The notes below the pieces were generated by a model. The model was not told the DNA's origin and did no database searches. It was given only the letters and a program-made list of their open reading frames with translations. Both the position numbers and the translations under genes were made by a program. Shown here piece by piece: positions 20,965 through 29,956 of a stretch of DNA of 64,000 nucleotides. The stretch lies in contig JBAYUS010000002.1 in the NCBI GenBank assembly GCA_041675025.1, forward strand, positions 62,001 through 126,000, given 5' to 3'. How positions within the stretch are numbered: the first letter of the stretch is position 1; every line of letters begins with the position of its first letter. Origin of the DNA: CAJBLF01 sp041675025. GTDB taxonomy: Bacteria; Patescibacteriota; Gracilibacteria; Absconditabacterales; Absconditicoccaceae.

Positions 20965-23073
20965 ATGATGAAAAAATTATTTTATAAAATCCTATTGTGT
21001 GCTGCCATAATTCTTATGGCAGTCACGGTAGGGCTCTCTCAGGGAGTAAAACGGACCATTGCTGGTCAGGCTATACCTTATAGCCTCAGCGGTGGAATGG
21101 CATATTGTGCTGGGCAAACTGGACCAACTATTGTTTTGTCAGGATCTGAAACTGGTTATAATTATCAACTCAGACTTAATGGAATAAATATTGGTTCAAT
21201 TCTACCTGGTACAGGCGCCCCTATTAATTTTGGGACTCAGGCCGGTGGTGGTGTTTATGATGTGATTGCAACTAATATTTCAACTGGTTGTATCACACCT
21301 ATGAATAATACCACAACGGTATCTGTTAATGCAATCCCAATTGTTACCATTACCGCTTCTGGTCCTACAACATTCTGTGGATCAGGAACAGTTACTTTAA
21401 GTACACCATACGAAGCTGGTACCACATATCAGTGGCAAGCTAATATGGTGAATATTTTTGCAGCAACTGGCACAAGTTATTCGCCTACAGTAAATAATAC
21501 TATTGTAGCATATACTTGTGTAGCTACTAATTTATTAGGCTGCTCTTCAGATGCAACAATTATTGTAACATCAAATCCATTACCTCAGCAATTTACGGTT
21601 AGTACAACAACCCCTCTCTTCTGTGATGGAGGAATCGGTGGAAGTGTTGACTTAGGAAGCTCATCTACTGGTGTTAGTTATCAGTTGTTGCGTTTTGGAA
21701 TTCCAGTTGGAACTCCTGTTGCTGGTACTGGCTTAGCGTTGTTGTGGTCAGGATTAATTGATGGTACTTATACTGTCGATGCAACCAATAATACAAGTGG
21801 TTGTACAACTACCATGACTGGCTCAGCTACTTTAGTAATGGATCCTTTACCCAATAATGCAATAAGTATTACTGGCTTATCAACTGTTTGTGAAAACACA
21901 ACTATTACATATTCTACTGGTGCTATTATCAACGCTACGTCCTATACATGGTCAGTTCCTGCGGGAGCTACTATATTAACTGGACAAAATACACCGTTGA
22001 TTACCGTTCAATTTAATGGAGCGAGTGGAAATGTTTCTGTGTTTGGAACGAATGCATGTGGAGCTGGACAACCTTTTGTTTACCCAGTAACAGTTAATGC
22101 TGCACCAAGTTTGGTTGTAACATCTACTGCTGCAGACGTTTGTGATGGAACGAGTACTACATTAAATGCTACGGCTCCTATCGGTACTTCATTTGCTTGG
22201 AGTTCTGGTGGTTTTGGACCTAGCGTTGTTGTAACACCTTCGAGCACTACAACATATAACGTAACTGCGACTGGTGTTAATACTTGTACATCTACAGGTA
22301 GTGTACTGATTACCGTACACGCTTTACCAACCGTTACTTTAGCATTATCTCCGACATCTGAATGTCAGAGTACAACTATGGTAACACTTACTGGTGGAGC
22401 ACCTCTTGGTGGTATTTACAATGGAAGTTGTGTATCTGGGATTAATACTGTATATCCAGGTGCATTACCAGTCAACACATATCCTATTACTTATACGTAT
22501 ACGGATAGTTGGGGCTGTGTAAACACTTCTGCAGGAGCTAATTTCACTATTAATCCTGTACCTGTTGTAAGTTTTGCTCCATTTTACGGGGCTACAGTAA
22601 TTCCTCTTGCTGAACCCCCATTTATTGTTGCCTCAGGGCTTCCAATCGGTGGTGTGTATTCAGGACCAGGTTTTAGCTTAATCGGCACAAGTTATTGGTT
22701 TGATGCATCAGCTGCAGGTAACGGAACCCATATGGGAACCTATACCTACACACAACCATCTACTGGTTGTAGTGCATCTCAAATCCTTTACTATAATGTT
22801 GGTTGGGTTGGAGTTGATGAGGTTAATACTGCAGTGAATGCAATCAATATCTTTCCTAACCCTGCAAATGATTATATTAATTTTGCGGGTATCAACACTC
22901 AAGAGATCAAATCATTGATGATTATTAATTTGCTTGGTGAAGTAGTTTATACTACAGACATTAATGCAGAAGACATAAAAATTAATGTTTCTGGTTTTGC
23001 GACTGGAGCTTATTTTGTTCGTTTCATTGATGCTGATGGTATTTCTATCAGTAAAAAAATCATGAAAAACTAA
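20965..23073 (+). CDS. Bacteroidota-like secreted protein with T9SS type A sorting domain (3 of 3)
   Basis: The product is 702 aa. The signal peptide MMKKLFYKILLCAAIILMAV ends near GLSQ, followed by GVKRTI as in gene 2. Many Ig/PKD-like repeats follow (VTITASGPTTFCGSGTVTL, SLVVTSTAADVCDGTSTTL). The last 75 residues are a classic Por secretion C-terminal domain: INIFPNPANDYINF, LLGEVVYTTDIN, VSGFATGAYFVRF, ending KKIMKN. No UGA codon is present. Type IX secretion is a Bacteroidota system and nothing for it is visible here, so in this organism the tail would be functionless unless the contig is chimeric. Confidence 0.88.
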   Translation: MMKKLFYKILLCAAIILMAVTVGLSQGVKRTIAGQAIPYSLSGGMAYCAGQTGPTIVLSGSETGYNYQLRLNGINIGSILPGTGAPINFGTQAGGGVYDVIATNISTGCITPMNNTTTVSVNAIPIVTITASGPTTFCGSGTVTLSTPYEAGTTYQWQANMVNIFAATGTSYSPTVNNTIVAYTCVATNLLGCSSDATIIVTSNPLPQQFTVSTTTPLFCDGGIGGSVDLGSSSTGVSYQLLRFGIPVGTPVAGTGLALLWSGLIDGTYTVDATNNTSGCTTTMTGSATLVMDPLPNNAISITGLSTVCENTTITYSTGAIINATSYTWSVPAGATILTGQNTPLITVQFNGASGNVSVFGTNACGAGQPFVYPVTVNAAPSLVVTSTAADVCDGTSTTLNATAPIGTSFAWSSGGFGPSVVVTPSSTTTYNVTATGVNTCTSTGSVLITVHALPTVTLALSPTSECQSTTMVTLTGGAPLGGIYNGSCVSGINTVYPGALPVNTYPITYTYTDSWGCVNTSAGANFTINPVPVVSFAPFYGATVIPLAEPPFIVASGLPIGGVYSGPGFSLIGTSYWFDASAAGNGTHMGTYTYTQPSTGCSASQILYYNVGWVGVDEVNTAVNAINIFPNPANDYINFAGINTQEIKSLMIINLLGEVVYTTDINAEDIKINVSGFATGAYFVRFIDADGISISKKIMKN

Positions 23074-23090
23074 TAAGTAATTAATACTAT

Positions 23091-23127
23091 AAGGTGCGGC
23101 AATTTTCATTGCCGCACCTTTTTTTTA
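23091..23127 (+). terminator. Strong terminator closing the Bacteroidota-like cluster
   Basis: A 12-bp perfect stem AAGGTGCGGCAA/TTGCCGCACCTT with a short loop is followed by eight T's. Confidence 0.95.
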
Positions 23128-23435
23128 AACAAAAAAAATCGTAACGTGAAAAAAACTACTATATAATATAAAAAATTTTATCGTTGAAATATTTCAGAAA
23201 ATTATAAAATCTTTTCTATTAATACTAAAGAAAATCTTTATACGTTTTTATCTAAAAAGATCTATTTTGTCTATCTCCACAAAAAGCAATGCATTTTGTC
23301 AATTTTGTATTGATTTCGCAACTAGTTTCCCTATATTCATCCATACGTAAATTTTTCGTTTATTATAAATTTTCGTAAAAGCTAATTATAAACTCTACTA
23401 TTATATATAACTTTATCATTTCTACTTATTTGTAC
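23128..23435 (+). other. AT-rich intergenic leader upstream of rpsL
   Basis: The 308 bases contain no open frame worth reporting. They should hold the ribosomal-operon promoter, but no single -35/-10 pair stands out. No repeat of the dispersed families is seen here, and this is where foreign-looking sequence gives way to code-25 genes. Confidence 0.5.
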
Positions 23436-23864
23436 ATGCCTACTATTAATCAACTGATTAGAACTTGAAGAACACAAAAGACGTATAAATCAAAAGCTCC
23501 TGCTTTGCAGTTTGGTATCAACAAACTTAATAACAATAAAAAAGTTGATAAACCAGCTCCATTCAAGAGATGAGTATGTCTTAAGGTTTCTGTGATGGGA
23601 CCAAAAAAACCAAATTCAGCGCAAAGAAAATTTGCGAAAGTAAGATTATCAAATGGTGCTGAAATACTTGCATATATCCCAGGAGAATCACACACACTTC
23701 AAGAACATAGTGTGGTTTTGGTTAGAGGATGAAGATGTAAAGATCTTCCAGGTGTGAGATATCATATCATAAGAGGAAAATATGATGCTAATCCTGTAGA
23801 CAAGAGAAGACAATCTAGATCTCTTTACGGAGTGAAAAAACCAAAAGCTAGTGCTGCTAAATAA
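23436..23864 (+). CDS. rpsL: 30S ribosomal protein S12
   Basis: The product is 142 aa. It begins MPTINQLIRTGRTQKTYKSK and has the uS12 core APFKRGVCLKVSVMGPKKPN, with SAQRKFAKVRLSNG and GGRCKDLPGVRYHIIRGKYD. Three conserved Gly are UGA (RTG, KRG, GGR), which is strong proof of the code. The decoding-centre loop KKPNS, site of streptomycin-resistance mutations in other bacteria, is intact. A long Lys/Ala-rich C-terminus extends past the usual end. First gene of the ribosomal cluster; rpsG follows after 60 nt. Confidence 0.97.
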
Positions 23865-23924
23865 ATATAATTTCAAAATTAATATTACTACATTTACATA
23901 ATATTTATCATTTAGTTTATATTC

Positions 23925-24377
23925 ATGTCAAAATTAATTGTTGGTTCTATGGGTAATCCAAAGATAGAAAAGATTATCAACTACATTATGAAATCTGGAA
24001 AAAAAAGTGTAGCAAAAAAAATATACTCTAATATGCTTCTAGAAATCAAATCTAGTGGACATATGAATCCTGAAATAGTATTGGAAACAGCTATAGAAAA
24101 TGCTTCTCCTAGTTTGATGATTAAATCAAAAAGAATGGGAGGATCAGTATATCAAGTTCCTGTAGAAGTAAAACAAAATAAAAAATTGTTTTTTGCTTTC
24201 AAATGGATTCTTGCTGCTACTAATGCAAAAAAAGGAAAACCTATGTATAAAAAATTAGCTGAAGAAATCATAGCTGCTTACGGTAATCAATGATCTGCAG
24301 TAAAGAAAAAGGAAGAAGTTCATAAAATGGCTGAAGCGAATAAAGCGTTTGCTTATATGGCTAAATATGTTAACTAA
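23925..24377 (+). CDS. rpsG: 30S ribosomal protein S7
   Basis: The product is 150 aa. The uS7 features are MNPEIVLETAIENASPSLMI, KSKRMGGSVYQVPVEV and the C-terminal EEVHKMAEANKAFAYMAKY. One UGA-Gly lies in AYGNQGSAV, where the frame would otherwise stop early. S7 nucleates the 30S head and contacts the E-site tRNA. Position after rpsL is the usual str-operon order, but fusA and tuf do not follow. Confidence 0.97.
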
Positions 24378-24380
24378 AAT

Positions 24381-24440
24381 AACAAGGAGCAAGTTACAAG
24401 GAGCAAAGAACCTGTAACCTGCAACCTGCAACTTTTAATA
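24381..24440 (+). repeat. Intergenic heptad hairpin (GGAGCAA / AACCTGT type)
   Basis: The left arm has AAGGAGCAAGTTACAAGGAGC and the right arm has ACCTGTA, ACCTGCA, ACCTGCA, ACTTTTA with a 7-nt period; the arms partly complement each other. Similar words occur at 31163-31224 and 63181-63268. Confidence 0.65.
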
Positions 24441-24456
24441 TATTAATTACAAGGTA

Positions 24457-24708
24457 ATGGGAAATACTAGTGGAGCAAAATATAAGCATATGATGTATAA
24501 CGTCTCTCGAGCAAGCCAAAAATCTGGTAAAAAACTAGAAAAAGCAATCGCACGATACGTTGATCTTATGAAAAAAGAAGAAAAAGCAGGTGTAGAAACG
24601 AAATGGATCTACAAAACTAGATTAAAAGCGAACGCTAGACTCAAAAGATATGGTGTCACTCAAACAATGCTTGATGCTGCTTTAGCTAAAAAAGGAGTTA
24701 AAAAATAA
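24457..24708 (+). CDS. Small basic protein, ribosomal cluster
   Basis: The product is 83 aa and Lys/Arg-rich, beginning MGNTSGAKYKHMMYNVSRAS. Predicted to be almost all helical. It uses no UGA. I do not recognise it as any standard ribosomal protein (it does not match S20, L20 or S15 patterns). Its position between S7 and L19, and its charge, suggest RNA or ribosome binding; that is inference. Confidence 0.75.
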   Translation: MGNTSGAKYKHMMYNVSRASQKSGKKLEKAIARYVDLMKKEEKAGVETKWIYKTRLKANARLKRYGVTQTMLDAALAKKGVKK

Positions 24709-24711
24709 ATT

Positions 24712-24792
24712 TGAATGCTGAGTGTTAAATGCTAAATGTTAAATAAAAAGAATTCCTTTTACTTAGCACTTAAAACTTAGAACTTAGCACAA
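24712..24792 (+). repeat. Intergenic heptad hairpin (TTAGCAC / GTTAAAT type)
   Basis: The left arm has TGAGTGTTAAATGCTAAATG and the right arm has TTAGCAC, TTAAAAC, TTAGAAC, TTAGCAC at 7-nt spacing. The arms are imperfectly complementary, around a short AAGAATTCCTTT centre. Confidence 0.65.
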
Positions 24793-24818
24793 CATTTTAA
24801 TTATATTTGTTTAATAGT

Positions 24819-24962
24819 ATGACTAGATTAAAAACTAACGCAAAGAAAAAACTCAATAAAGCATTATTTAGAGTTGAAAAGGTGGTTATTATGGACGTTA
24901 GAAGAAACCTTGAACAACAAAAAAAATGGAAAGCTAAGGTAATGAACAAAAAGACTAAATAA
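24819..24962 (+). CDS. 47-residue basic peptide, ribosomal cluster
   Basis: ATG 24819 to TAA 24960-24962 encodes MTRLKTNAKKKLNKALFRVE and a Lys-rich remainder ending VMNKKTK, about 35% Lys plus Arg. No ribosome-binding site is obvious. It lies 31 nt before rplS and is spaced as an independent gene. Family unknown; an RNA-binding accessory of the ribosome is possible. Confidence 0.55.
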   Translation: MTRLKTNAKKKLNKALFRVEKVVIMDVRRNLEQQKKWKAKVMNKKTK

Positions 24963-24993
24963 TTTTTTTTTAATTATTGAATAGTATTCAAAA

Positions 24994-25413
24994 ATGAATT
25001 TTGACAGACTAAAAGATTTCTACGATAAAAATGGAAGCAAAATCCTTGAAATCAAAGCAGGAATGCATATTGAAATCCATGAAAAAGACATAGAAACAAA
25101 TAGAATTTGGAGGTTTAAATGTCTTGTGATAAAGGTTAAAAAACCTAGTCATGCTGATGGAACATTCACCGTTAGAGGTATGGTAGCTGGAGTAGAAGTG
25201 GAAAAAATTTATCCACTTTCATTTAACAACTTCGACAAAATCATTCTCTTAGATGAATATCATATTAGAAGAGCTAAACTTTACTACATAAGAGATAAAG
25301 TAGGAAAGGATGCTAGATTTAAATCTAAAATCACTGCTGAAAAAAGAGATATCAACTTGCTTGATAAAGAAGCAGGTAAAGTAAAAGAAAATAAAGGAAA
25401 GAAAAAGAAATAA
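24994..25413 (+). CDS. rplS: 50S ribosomal protein L19
   Basis: The product is 139 aa. The bL19 signature is present: IKAGMHIEIHEKD, FKCLVIKVKKPSHADGTFTV, GVEVEKIYPLSFNNFDKI, RRAKLYYIRDKVGKDARFK. A Lys-rich tail ends GKKKK. bL19 sits at the 30S-50S interface. It is followed after 29 nt by rplY. Confidence 0.93.
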   Translation: MNFDRLKDFYDKNGSKILEIKAGMHIEIHEKDIETNRIWRFKCLVIKVKKPSHADGTFTVRGMVAGVEVEKIYPLSFNNFDKIILLDEYHIRRAKLYYIRDKVGKDARFKSKITAEKRDINLLDKEAGKVKENKGKKKK

Positions 25414-25442
25414 TTAATTTTACTCTATTCGTCATTATTATA

Positions 25443-26084
25443 ATGGAACTTATTGTAGCAGCTCGCCAAGACGCAAAGGTTAAGGACCTTAGAAAACAAG
25501 GTTTGATTCCTGGTATAATCTATGGAAAACAACTTGATGCACCTATCAAGGTAGCATGTAAAAGAAACGATCTTATCAAAAAATATAAAGAGGCAGGATA
25601 TTCTACTCCTCTTACTATTACTGGTGATGGTATCGATCAACTTGTTTTGATTCAAGATATTCAATTAGATCCAGTTAGTGATATACTTCTTCATATAGAT
25701 TTTTTGGCGGTAAATAAAAACGAAAAAGTTATCACAGAAATACCTGTTAAAATGATCGGAGAATGTCTTCTAGAAAAATCAGGAGAAGGACAGATACAAT
25801 TAGTAAAAGATTTTATCGAAGTAAAAGCATTCCCACAAGATTTACCACACGATATTACTATAGATATTTCTACTATTCAAACTACCAATGACGTTATCTT
25901 TGTTAAAGACTTGAAATTCTCTGATAAGGTTGAAGTACTTGATGATCCAGAACAAGCTATAGTTACTGTTGTTGTTACTGTAGAAGAAAAAGAAGAAGAG
26001 GTTGTAGCTACTGTTGTTGATGAAACAAAAGCTGCTGCTCCTACTGATGAAGCAAAAGATGATAAAAAAGAAGAAACTAAATAA
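25443..26084 (+). CDS. rplY: 50S ribosomal protein L25 (CTC form)
   Basis: The product is 213 aa, the long CTC-type L25: N-terminal 5S-rRNA-binding domain with RKQGLIPGIIYGK and VLIQDIQLDPVSDILLHIDF, then the C-terminal beta domain (IPVKMIGE, DLPHDITIDIS, DDPEQAIVTVV). The last 40 residues are an acidic/Ala-rich tail (EEKEEEVVATVVDETKAAAP). No UGA is used. Confidence 0.95.
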   Translation: MELIVAARQDAKVKDLRKQGLIPGIIYGKQLDAPIKVACKRNDLIKKYKEAGYSTPLTITGDGIDQLVLIQDIQLDPVSDILLHIDFLAVNKNEKVITEIPVKMIGECLLEKSGEGQIQLVKDFIEVKAFPQDLPHDITIDISTIQTTNDVIFVKDLKFSDKVEVLDDPEQAIVTVVVTVEEKEEEVVATVVDETKAAAPTDEAKDDKKEETK

Positions 26085-26092
26085 TAATAATT

Positions 26093-26148
26093 CAGAAATG
26101 AGTTTTACTTTTAATTCTGAATTCTACATTTTACATTCTACATTCAAT
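26093..26148 (+). repeat. Intergenic heptad-like words (TCTACAT type)
   Basis: TCTGAAT, TCTACAT, TTTACAT and TCTACAT follow one another with a 7-nt period just before rpmB. The left arm (TTCAGAAATGAG) pairs only partly. Confidence 0.45.
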
Positions 26149-26152
26149 TACA

Positions 26153-26341
26153 ATGGCAAGAGTATGTGATTTTACTGGAAGATGAACATGATCTGGAAAT
26201 ATGAGATCTCATTCTATGAGAGCAACTAGAAGAACATTCAAAGTAAATTTGATTAACAAAAAAATAACATTAGAAGATGGTTCTAAAGTTAAAGTAAAAG
26301 TGAGTTCAAAAATATACAAAAAACTCAAAGGTTTCATCTAA
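26153..26341 (+). CDS. rpmB: 50S ribosomal protein L28
   Basis: The product is 62 aa. It starts MARVCDFTGRGTGSGNMRSH and continues MRATRRTFKVNLINKKI, matching the bL28 pattern of a VC..TGK..G..VSH start followed by TKRRF.PNL. Two UGA-Gly codons fall in the TGRGTGSG loop. It is too short for many gene-length cut-offs, but motif and position in the ribosomal cluster are clear. Confidence 0.93.
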
Positions 26342-26404
26342 AATAAGATGATAGGGTTGGTATATTAACCTTTTGTCATAAAAATTTTGGTTACTTTTTG
26401 TCAT

Positions 26405-26457
26405 GGGGTGGTAGCTCAGTTGATTCGAGCAAGTCCGCTGTACAGCGGACGTGGTCC
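26405..26457 (+). pseudogene. Decayed tRNA-Lys copy with palindrome in place of the anticodon arm (5' half)
   Basis: It matches tRNA-Lys from its first base to the end of the D arm (GGGGTGGTAGCTCAGTTG). At the anticodon arm it carries the perfect palindrome GTCCGCTGTACAGCGGAC, then GTGGTCC. The T arm and acceptor end are missing. Confidence 0.7.
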
Positions 26458-26492
26458 GGTTTAAGATTAAAGTAAATATAACTTATTGTTAT

Positions 26493-26565
26493 GGGGTGGT
26501 AGCTCAGTTGGTAGAGCAATGGCCTTTTAAGCCAGTGGTCCAGGGTTCGATCCCCTGCCACCCTA
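26493..26565 (+). tRNA. tRNA-Lys(TTT)
   Basis: The 73-nt cloverleaf has acceptor GGGGTGG/CCACCCT, D arm GCTC/GAGC, anticodon loop CTTTTAA (TTT) and T arm CAGGG/CCCTG with TTCGATC. One end pair is G-T, and the first anticodon-stem pair is A-G. Confidence 0.93.
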
Positions 26566-26594
26566 ACAAATACAACTAAGAATTCAAATATATA

Positions 26595-26649
26595 GAGCAA
26601 GTCCGCTGTACAGCGGACGTGGTCCAGGGTTCGATCCCCTGCCACCCTA
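26595..26649 (+). pseudogene. Decayed tRNA-Lys copy with the same palindrome (3' half)
   Basis: GAGCAA is followed by the 18-nt palindrome GTCCGCTGTACAGCGGAC and then the exact variable region, T arm and acceptor strand of the tRNA-Lys at 26493. The 5' half is absent. Confidence 0.7.
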
Positions 26650-26680
26650 CCAAAAAGTAATTAAACAATACAATATATAG

Positions 26681-26709
26681 AAAATATCTGAGAAATCAGA
26701 TATTTTTTT
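26681..26709 (+). terminator. Terminator after tRNA-Lys region
   Basis: An ATATCTGA-GAAA-TCAGATAT hairpin is followed by seven T's. Confidence 0.85.
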
Positions 26710-26721
26710 GTTATAGATTTA

Positions 26722-26782
26722 CTCAGTTCGAGCAATCTATACAGCGAAAGTGGTCCCCCGGTGCAACACCGGGGCCACCCTA
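26722..26782 (+). pseudogene. Third decayed tRNA-Lys copy, palindrome in place of the T arm
   Basis: CTCAGTT-CGAGCAA and GTGGTCC of tRNA-Lys remain, but the T arm is replaced by a CCCCGGTG-CAA-CACCGGGG hairpin. CCACCCTA of the acceptor follows. Confidence 0.55.
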
Positions 26783-26799
26783 CCAAAATAAAACAAATA

Positions 26800-26827
26800 A
26801 AAAAGATAGGGATATACCCTATCTTAA
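26800..26827 (-). terminator. Bidirectional terminator
   Basis: A GATAGGGATATACCCTATC palindrome has T-rich flanks on both strands. It would end the minus-strand gene that stops at 26834. Confidence 0.75.
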
Positions 26828-26833
26828 TTGTTT

Positions 26834-27313
26834 TTATACTACATCATGCTCTTTGATTTTCAAATCTGCTATGATCGCCTGCCCATTTTTTATACTTCTG
26901 TTTGGAAATTCTAATGAATTTAGAAAATCTTCAACAAATTTTTTATGAGTTACGATTATAATCACTTCCTGATGTGTTGTTTCCAAAAAATTCTTAAACC
27001 AAATAGAATCATAAAAAACGATTTTCTCTCCTTCTGATAATTCATCACGAGCATCAGTTCCTGACCATACTTCATATCTTTCTTCAAAAACTACAGAAAT
27101 ACCATTTTTTTGCCATATTTCTTGCAATATTTGTGTAGATTGTCTTGCATACCTTATCATGGAAGTAATGCACAACATTTCTTTTCCTCTGATTTCTGGC
27201 ATTATCTCTATAGCTAATTTGCATATATCATTTTTGCCGTCTTCAGACAAATCAAATGGTGGAGTATTTCTATACTCTCCATGTTTAATTAAAATAATTT
27301 TCTTTTTTTTCAT
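26834..27313 (-). CDS. Histidine phosphatase superfamily protein
   Basis: The product is 159 aa. The start MKKKKIILIKHGEYRNTPPF carries the RHG-type catalytic motif as KHG (His phosphorylated in the family). Further features are DLSEDGKNDICKLA, the acidic EERYEVWSG region, and a second His in IIIVTHKKF near residue 123. The first Arg of RHG is replaced by Lys, which may lower activity. No UGA. It is transcribed away from topA, with a 161-base divergent spacer. Substrate unknown; phosphosugar or nucleotide phosphatases have this size. Confidence 0.8.
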   Translation of the reverse strand: MKKKKIILIKHGEYRNTPPFDLSEDGKNDICKLAIEIMPEIRGKEMLCITSMIRYARQSTQILQEIWQKNGISVVFEERYEVWSGTDARDELSEGEKIVFYDSIWFKNFLETTHQEVIIIVTHKKFVEDFLNSLEFPNRSIKNGQAIIADLKIKEHDVV

Positions 27314-27474
27314 ATTTTTTTGTTTTTTTGTTTAAATAGTCTATAACTATTTCACCTTAAAAGTCAATGTTTTCACCCGGGCAGAAAATTTATTTTTCCG
27401 TTGAAATACGGTGCGAATACAGTAAACAAGAGTATTGTATTTCGCTTATTGCTTTTATTCTCACATATATTTCT

Positions 27475-29934
27475 ATGAAACATTTAGTGATAGTTGAGTC
27501 TCCAGCTAAATCTGCGACTATTAAGAAGTTCCTTGGGGAGGGATTTGAAGTAAAGGCTTCCTTTGGACATGTAATAGATCTTCCACAGAAAGAACTCGGT
27601 GTGGATGTTAAAAACAATTTCGAACCGAAATATGTAATCTCTCCTGACAAAACCAAGGTTGTGAGCGAGCTGAAAGCTTTAGCTAAAAAGGCTGATAAAG
27701 TCTGGATCGCTACCGATGAAGACCGCGAATGAGAAGCTATTGGGCGACATGTCGCCAACGCTTTAGGATTAGATATTAAAAAGACAGCAAGAATTGTCTT
27801 CCATGAAATTACAAAAGAAGCAATTGATCATGCAGTAAAAAATCCAAGATTCTTAGATATGAATTTAGTAGATGCTCAACAAGCAAGAAGAATCCTTGAT
27901 AGACTTGTAGGATTTGAGCTTTCACCTGTCCTTTGGAAAAAAATTAAAATGGGATTGAGTGCAGGAAGAGTACAATCCGTTGCAGTAAGATTGATTGTCG
28001 AAAAAGAAAGAGCCATTCAAAAATTTGAATCAGCATCATTCTTTAAGGTAATTGGTAATTTTGTTGGTAATGCAAAAAAAGAATTTAAAGCTGAACTCTC
28101 CAAAGAATTGCCTACTACCGACGAAGCAAAGAAATTCCTTGAATCATGCAAAGATGCAAAATATACGATAGAAAATGTGGAAGTAAAACCAGGAAAAAAA
28201 TCTCCTTCTGCGCCATTTACGACTTCTACTATCCAACAAGAAGCGAGCAGAAAATTGGGGTTTTCTGTAGCAAGAACGATGCAAGTTGCACAAAAATTAT
28301 ATGAATGAGGATTTATTACCTATATGAGAACTGATTCCGTAAATATGTCAGAGTTTGCACTCAAGGCTGCTCAAGACGAGATTACAACAAGATACGGAAA
28401 GGAATTTTCCAATCCTACGAAGTATATAACCAAATCTAAAGGATCACAAGAAGCACATGAATGTATCAGACCAACACATATGGAAAATAATATGGCTGGT
28501 GGTGATGCTTCTGAAAAGAAATTATATGAGCTTATCTGGAAGAGAACTATTGCTTCGCAGATGGCACAAGCTGAAGTAGAAAAAACTAAAGCAACGATAA
28601 ATATATCAACAAACGATAAGTTTAACTTTATCGCGAGTGGTGAAGTTATTAAGTTTGAAGGATTTTTGAAAGTATATCTTGAATCCAAAGATGAAGAAGA
28701 TGATGAAGATCAAGAAGGAATGTTACCAAAACTCACAGAAGGTGAAATATTGACGATGCAACAAATACTTGCTGGAGAAAGATTTAAAAATCACCCACCA
28801 AGATTTACAGAAGCATCATTGGTTAAAAAGCTTGAAGAACTTGGTATCGGACGTCCATCAACCTATGCACCGACAATCTCAACCGTACAAAAGAGATGAT
28901 ATGTTGTAAAGGAAGATAGAAACGGTAATGAAAGAAATTATCAAGAAATGATCTTAAGGCTCTGAGTCATCAAAGCTGAAACTAAACAACAAATGACGGG
29001 AGCTGAAAAACAAAAGCTTTTCCCGACTGATATATGAATGGTTGTAAATGACTTTTTGGTAGCGAATTTTAAAGACATCTTGGACTATAATTTCACGGCG
29101 AGCGTGGAACAAGAATTCGATGAAATCGCATTAGGAAATTTTAAATGGACAGACATGATTGAACGTTTTTATTGACCGTTTCACAAAGAAGTCGCTAAGA
29201 CGATTGAATTTGCTGAAAAACAAACTTGAGAAAAAGCACTCGGTGTAGATCCAAATACAGGAAAAACTGTTGTAGCAAGAATCGGAAGATTTGGAGCAAT
29301 GGTACAAGTTGGAACTGCTCAAGATACAGAAAAACCTAAGTTTGCTTCGTTGAGACCGGGACAAAATATTGAATCCCTTACCCTAGAAGATGCCTTAGCA
29401 TTGTTTGCCTTACCAAGAATTATTGGAGAATATGAAGGCGAATGAGTAACTGCAGCTGTAGGTAAATTTTGACCTTATTTGAAATATAAGACATTCTTTG
29501 TTTCGCTTCCAAAAATATTTGATCCTTATACCGTGACTATGGAAGAAGCTAATCCATTGATTGCAAAAAAAATCGATACAGAAAAAAATAAGTATATCAA
29601 AGAATTTGATCATAAAGAAAAAAAGATAGAAGTACTTAATGGATTGTATGGTGCATACATCAAATTTGATGGAAATAACTATAAGATTCCTAAGGGATGA
29701 AAGGATGCGACGGATTTGACGAAAACTGATTGTTTAGCTATTATTGCTGACGGTCCTAAGCCAAAATACTGAGCAAAAAAAGCGACTGAGCAAAGCAAAG
29801 GAGTCCCGCAAGGCGGGAAAGTTAAGTCAACTAAAAAGGTTCCAGCAAAGAAAGTTGCAGTTAAAAAATCTACCGCGGCAGACAAGCCGGTTGCTAAAAA
29901 AGTAACTGCTAAAAAAACAACTAAGAAGAAATAA
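27475..29934 (+). CDS. topA: DNA topoisomerase I
   Basis: The product is 819 aa. The start ATG 27475 gives MKHLVIVESPAKSATIKKFL (TOPRIM), with WIATDEDREGEAIGRHVANA (acidic triad; the G after DRE is UGA), KMGLSAGRVQSVAVRLIVEK, and the catalytic Tyr region GFITYMRTDSVNMSEFAL. The zinc-ribbon C-terminus of E. coli is replaced by TopoI C-terminal repeats (KYGAKKAT) and a Lys/Ala-rich tail. An in-frame GC palindrome at 29804-29818 adds the residues VPQGGK. It relaxes negative supercoils. The longer upstream frame from 27367 is not used, since family homology begins at 27475. Confidence 0.97.
29804..29818 (+). repeat. GC palindrome inside topA
   Basis: TCCCGCAAGGCGGGA lies in the variable Lys-rich tail of topA without breaking the frame. 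The identical CCCGCAAGGCGGG core occurs near 58987. Confidence 0.7.
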
Positions 29935-29956
29935 TTTTATCTTTTTAGAGAGTACT

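Noticed and set aside
24381..24440. CRISPR array or tandem repeat array
   Set aside because: The 7-nt words are too short, have no spacers and vary at each site; no direct repeats of 20-40 nt with spacers exist in the window.
24457..24708. Assignment of the 83-aa basic protein to S20, L20 or S15
   Set aside because: Size and charge fit, but none of the conserved motifs of those families are present.
26405..26457. A second functional tRNA with a Tyr-like GTA loop
   Set aside because: The palindrome could form an arm, but the T arm and acceptor strand are missing, so no cloverleaf can form.
27367..27474. Longer N-terminus for topA starting at 27367
   Set aside because: The added 36 residues have no similarity to TopA, and the family start MKHLVIVESPAKS is at 27475.
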